From contig JAUSMA010000071.1 of NCBI GenBank assembly GCA_030645475.1, positions 124,001 through 188,000 on the forward strand: 64,000 nucleotides of DNA. Direction: 5' to 3'. Position numbers and translations under genes: made by a program. A model generated the notes under the pieces. That model saw only the letters and a program-made list of their open reading frames with translations. It was not told where the DNA came from and ran no database searches. This document shows, one piece after another, positions 63,697 through 64,000 of this stretch (the stretch's first letter is position 1; each line of letters starts with the position of its first letter). This DNA comes from Nitrospirota bacterium. Its GTDB lineage: Bacteria > Nitrospirota > Nitrospiria > Nitrospirales > Nitrospiraceae.

Positions 63697-64000
63697 ATGC
63701 AACAACTACGGCTACTGACGCTGCTATTCACCCTCTTCCTCCCCTTCCCCGGCTCAACCCAAGCAGGGACTGATCCGGTGATACCAGGGCTCATCCCGAT
63801 TACCATCCCAGGGGGCATCATTATCCATGCGGAGTTAGCCGACACGCCCCAAAAGCGCGCCGAAGGATTGATGTACCGGGAACACCTCGGCGCCGATCGC
63901 GGCATGCTCTTTACGTTCTTACAGGCGCAGCCCTGGACCTTCTGGATGAAGAACACCAAGATCCCGCTCGATATTATTTGGATGAACGAAAAGAAACAGA
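63697..64000 (+). CDS. Exported DUF192 protein, 3' end outside window
   Basis: The frame opens at the ATG at 63697 and is open to the window edge (101 codons). Signal peptide (LRLLTLLFTLFLPFPGSTQA), then the DUF192 core: AELADTPQKRAEGLMYREHL, DRGMLFTFLQAQPWTFWMKNTKIPLDIIWM. Members are exported small beta proteins of unknown function, also linked to halophilic and thermophilic genomes. Confidence 0.85.
   Translation, partial: MQQLRLLTLLFTLFLPFPGSTQAGTDPVIPGLIPITIPGGIIIHAELADTPQKRAEGLMYREHLGADRGMLFTFLQAQPWTFWMKNTKIPLDIIWMNEKKQ

Overview
The window is 64 kb of GC-rich bacterial chromosome, most likely from a Nitrospira-type member of the Nitrospirota. This is inferred from three things: an actinobacterial-style 20S proteasome and pupylation-type enzymes in a genome with Gram-negative envelope genes (TolC, FtsEX/EnvC, LytM peptidases); a His-rich SmbP-like metal-binding protein as in nitrifiers; and a membrane-anchored five-heme cytochrome. 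Almost all sequence is coding and most genes sit in tight same-strand runs.

Layout. (1) 1-8.7 kb, minus strand: a type I-E CRISPR interference operon, cas3-cse1-cse2-cas7-cas5-cas6e. cas6e runs off the left edge, so cas1, cas2 and any array lie outside the window. Upstream sit a secreted protein made of 12-residue Asn/Pro repeats and a WYL-domain regulator. (2) 9.1-16.7 kb, minus: ARC/Mpa ATPase, Dop, proteasome beta, proteasome alpha, PafA, and a LytM (M23) peptidase coupled to pafA. I see promoters for mpa and for pafA, but no Pup/UBact gene. (3) 16.8-18.6 kb: thiS-thiG-thiE, with an odd tail on ThiS. (4) 19.2-27.9 kb, minus: a compact 11-gene run, ffh-rpsP-rimM-trmD-rplS-rnhB-yraN-ftsE-ftsX-envC-ctpA. 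(5) 28,019-30,538: a complete IS1-family-like element with 20-bp perfect inverted ends and an 8-bp target duplication. It carries four passenger genes, including a HigB/RelE-type toxin and an XRE antitoxin. It has landed between the divergent promoters of the ffh operon and a DUF4321 gene. (6) 31-64 kb: a mosaic of housekeeping and envelope genes: uvrB, DEAD-box helicase and RRM protein, DUF255 thioredoxin-like protein, M28 peptidase, TolC, NAT, PilZ, a UvrA, a BamE/CsgG/PDZ lipoprotein, YqgE, nitrilase, SmbP, sulfurtransferase, multiheme cytochrome, HDAC-like deacetylase, M3 peptidase, a Fur-boxed Bfd-like ferredoxin, a SWIM/SNF2 ATPase, an exported flavodoxin and a DUF192 protein.

Two patterns stand out beyond the genes. 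First, a family of about 120-170 bp intergenic elements (at least seven or eight copies, some degenerate) shares inverted ends of the form CAGGATGC.../...GCATCCTG. Their stems keep pairing while the bases change, including paired changes in the terminal stem and in the central hairpin. Some neighbouring genes use the element edge as their stop codon. Second, the mobile element combines transposase and toxin-antitoxin in one IS-sized unit.

Limits: all assignments are by eye from motifs and family knowledge. No searches were run. Start codons were adjusted where ribosome binding sites, promoters or operon overlaps argued for it.
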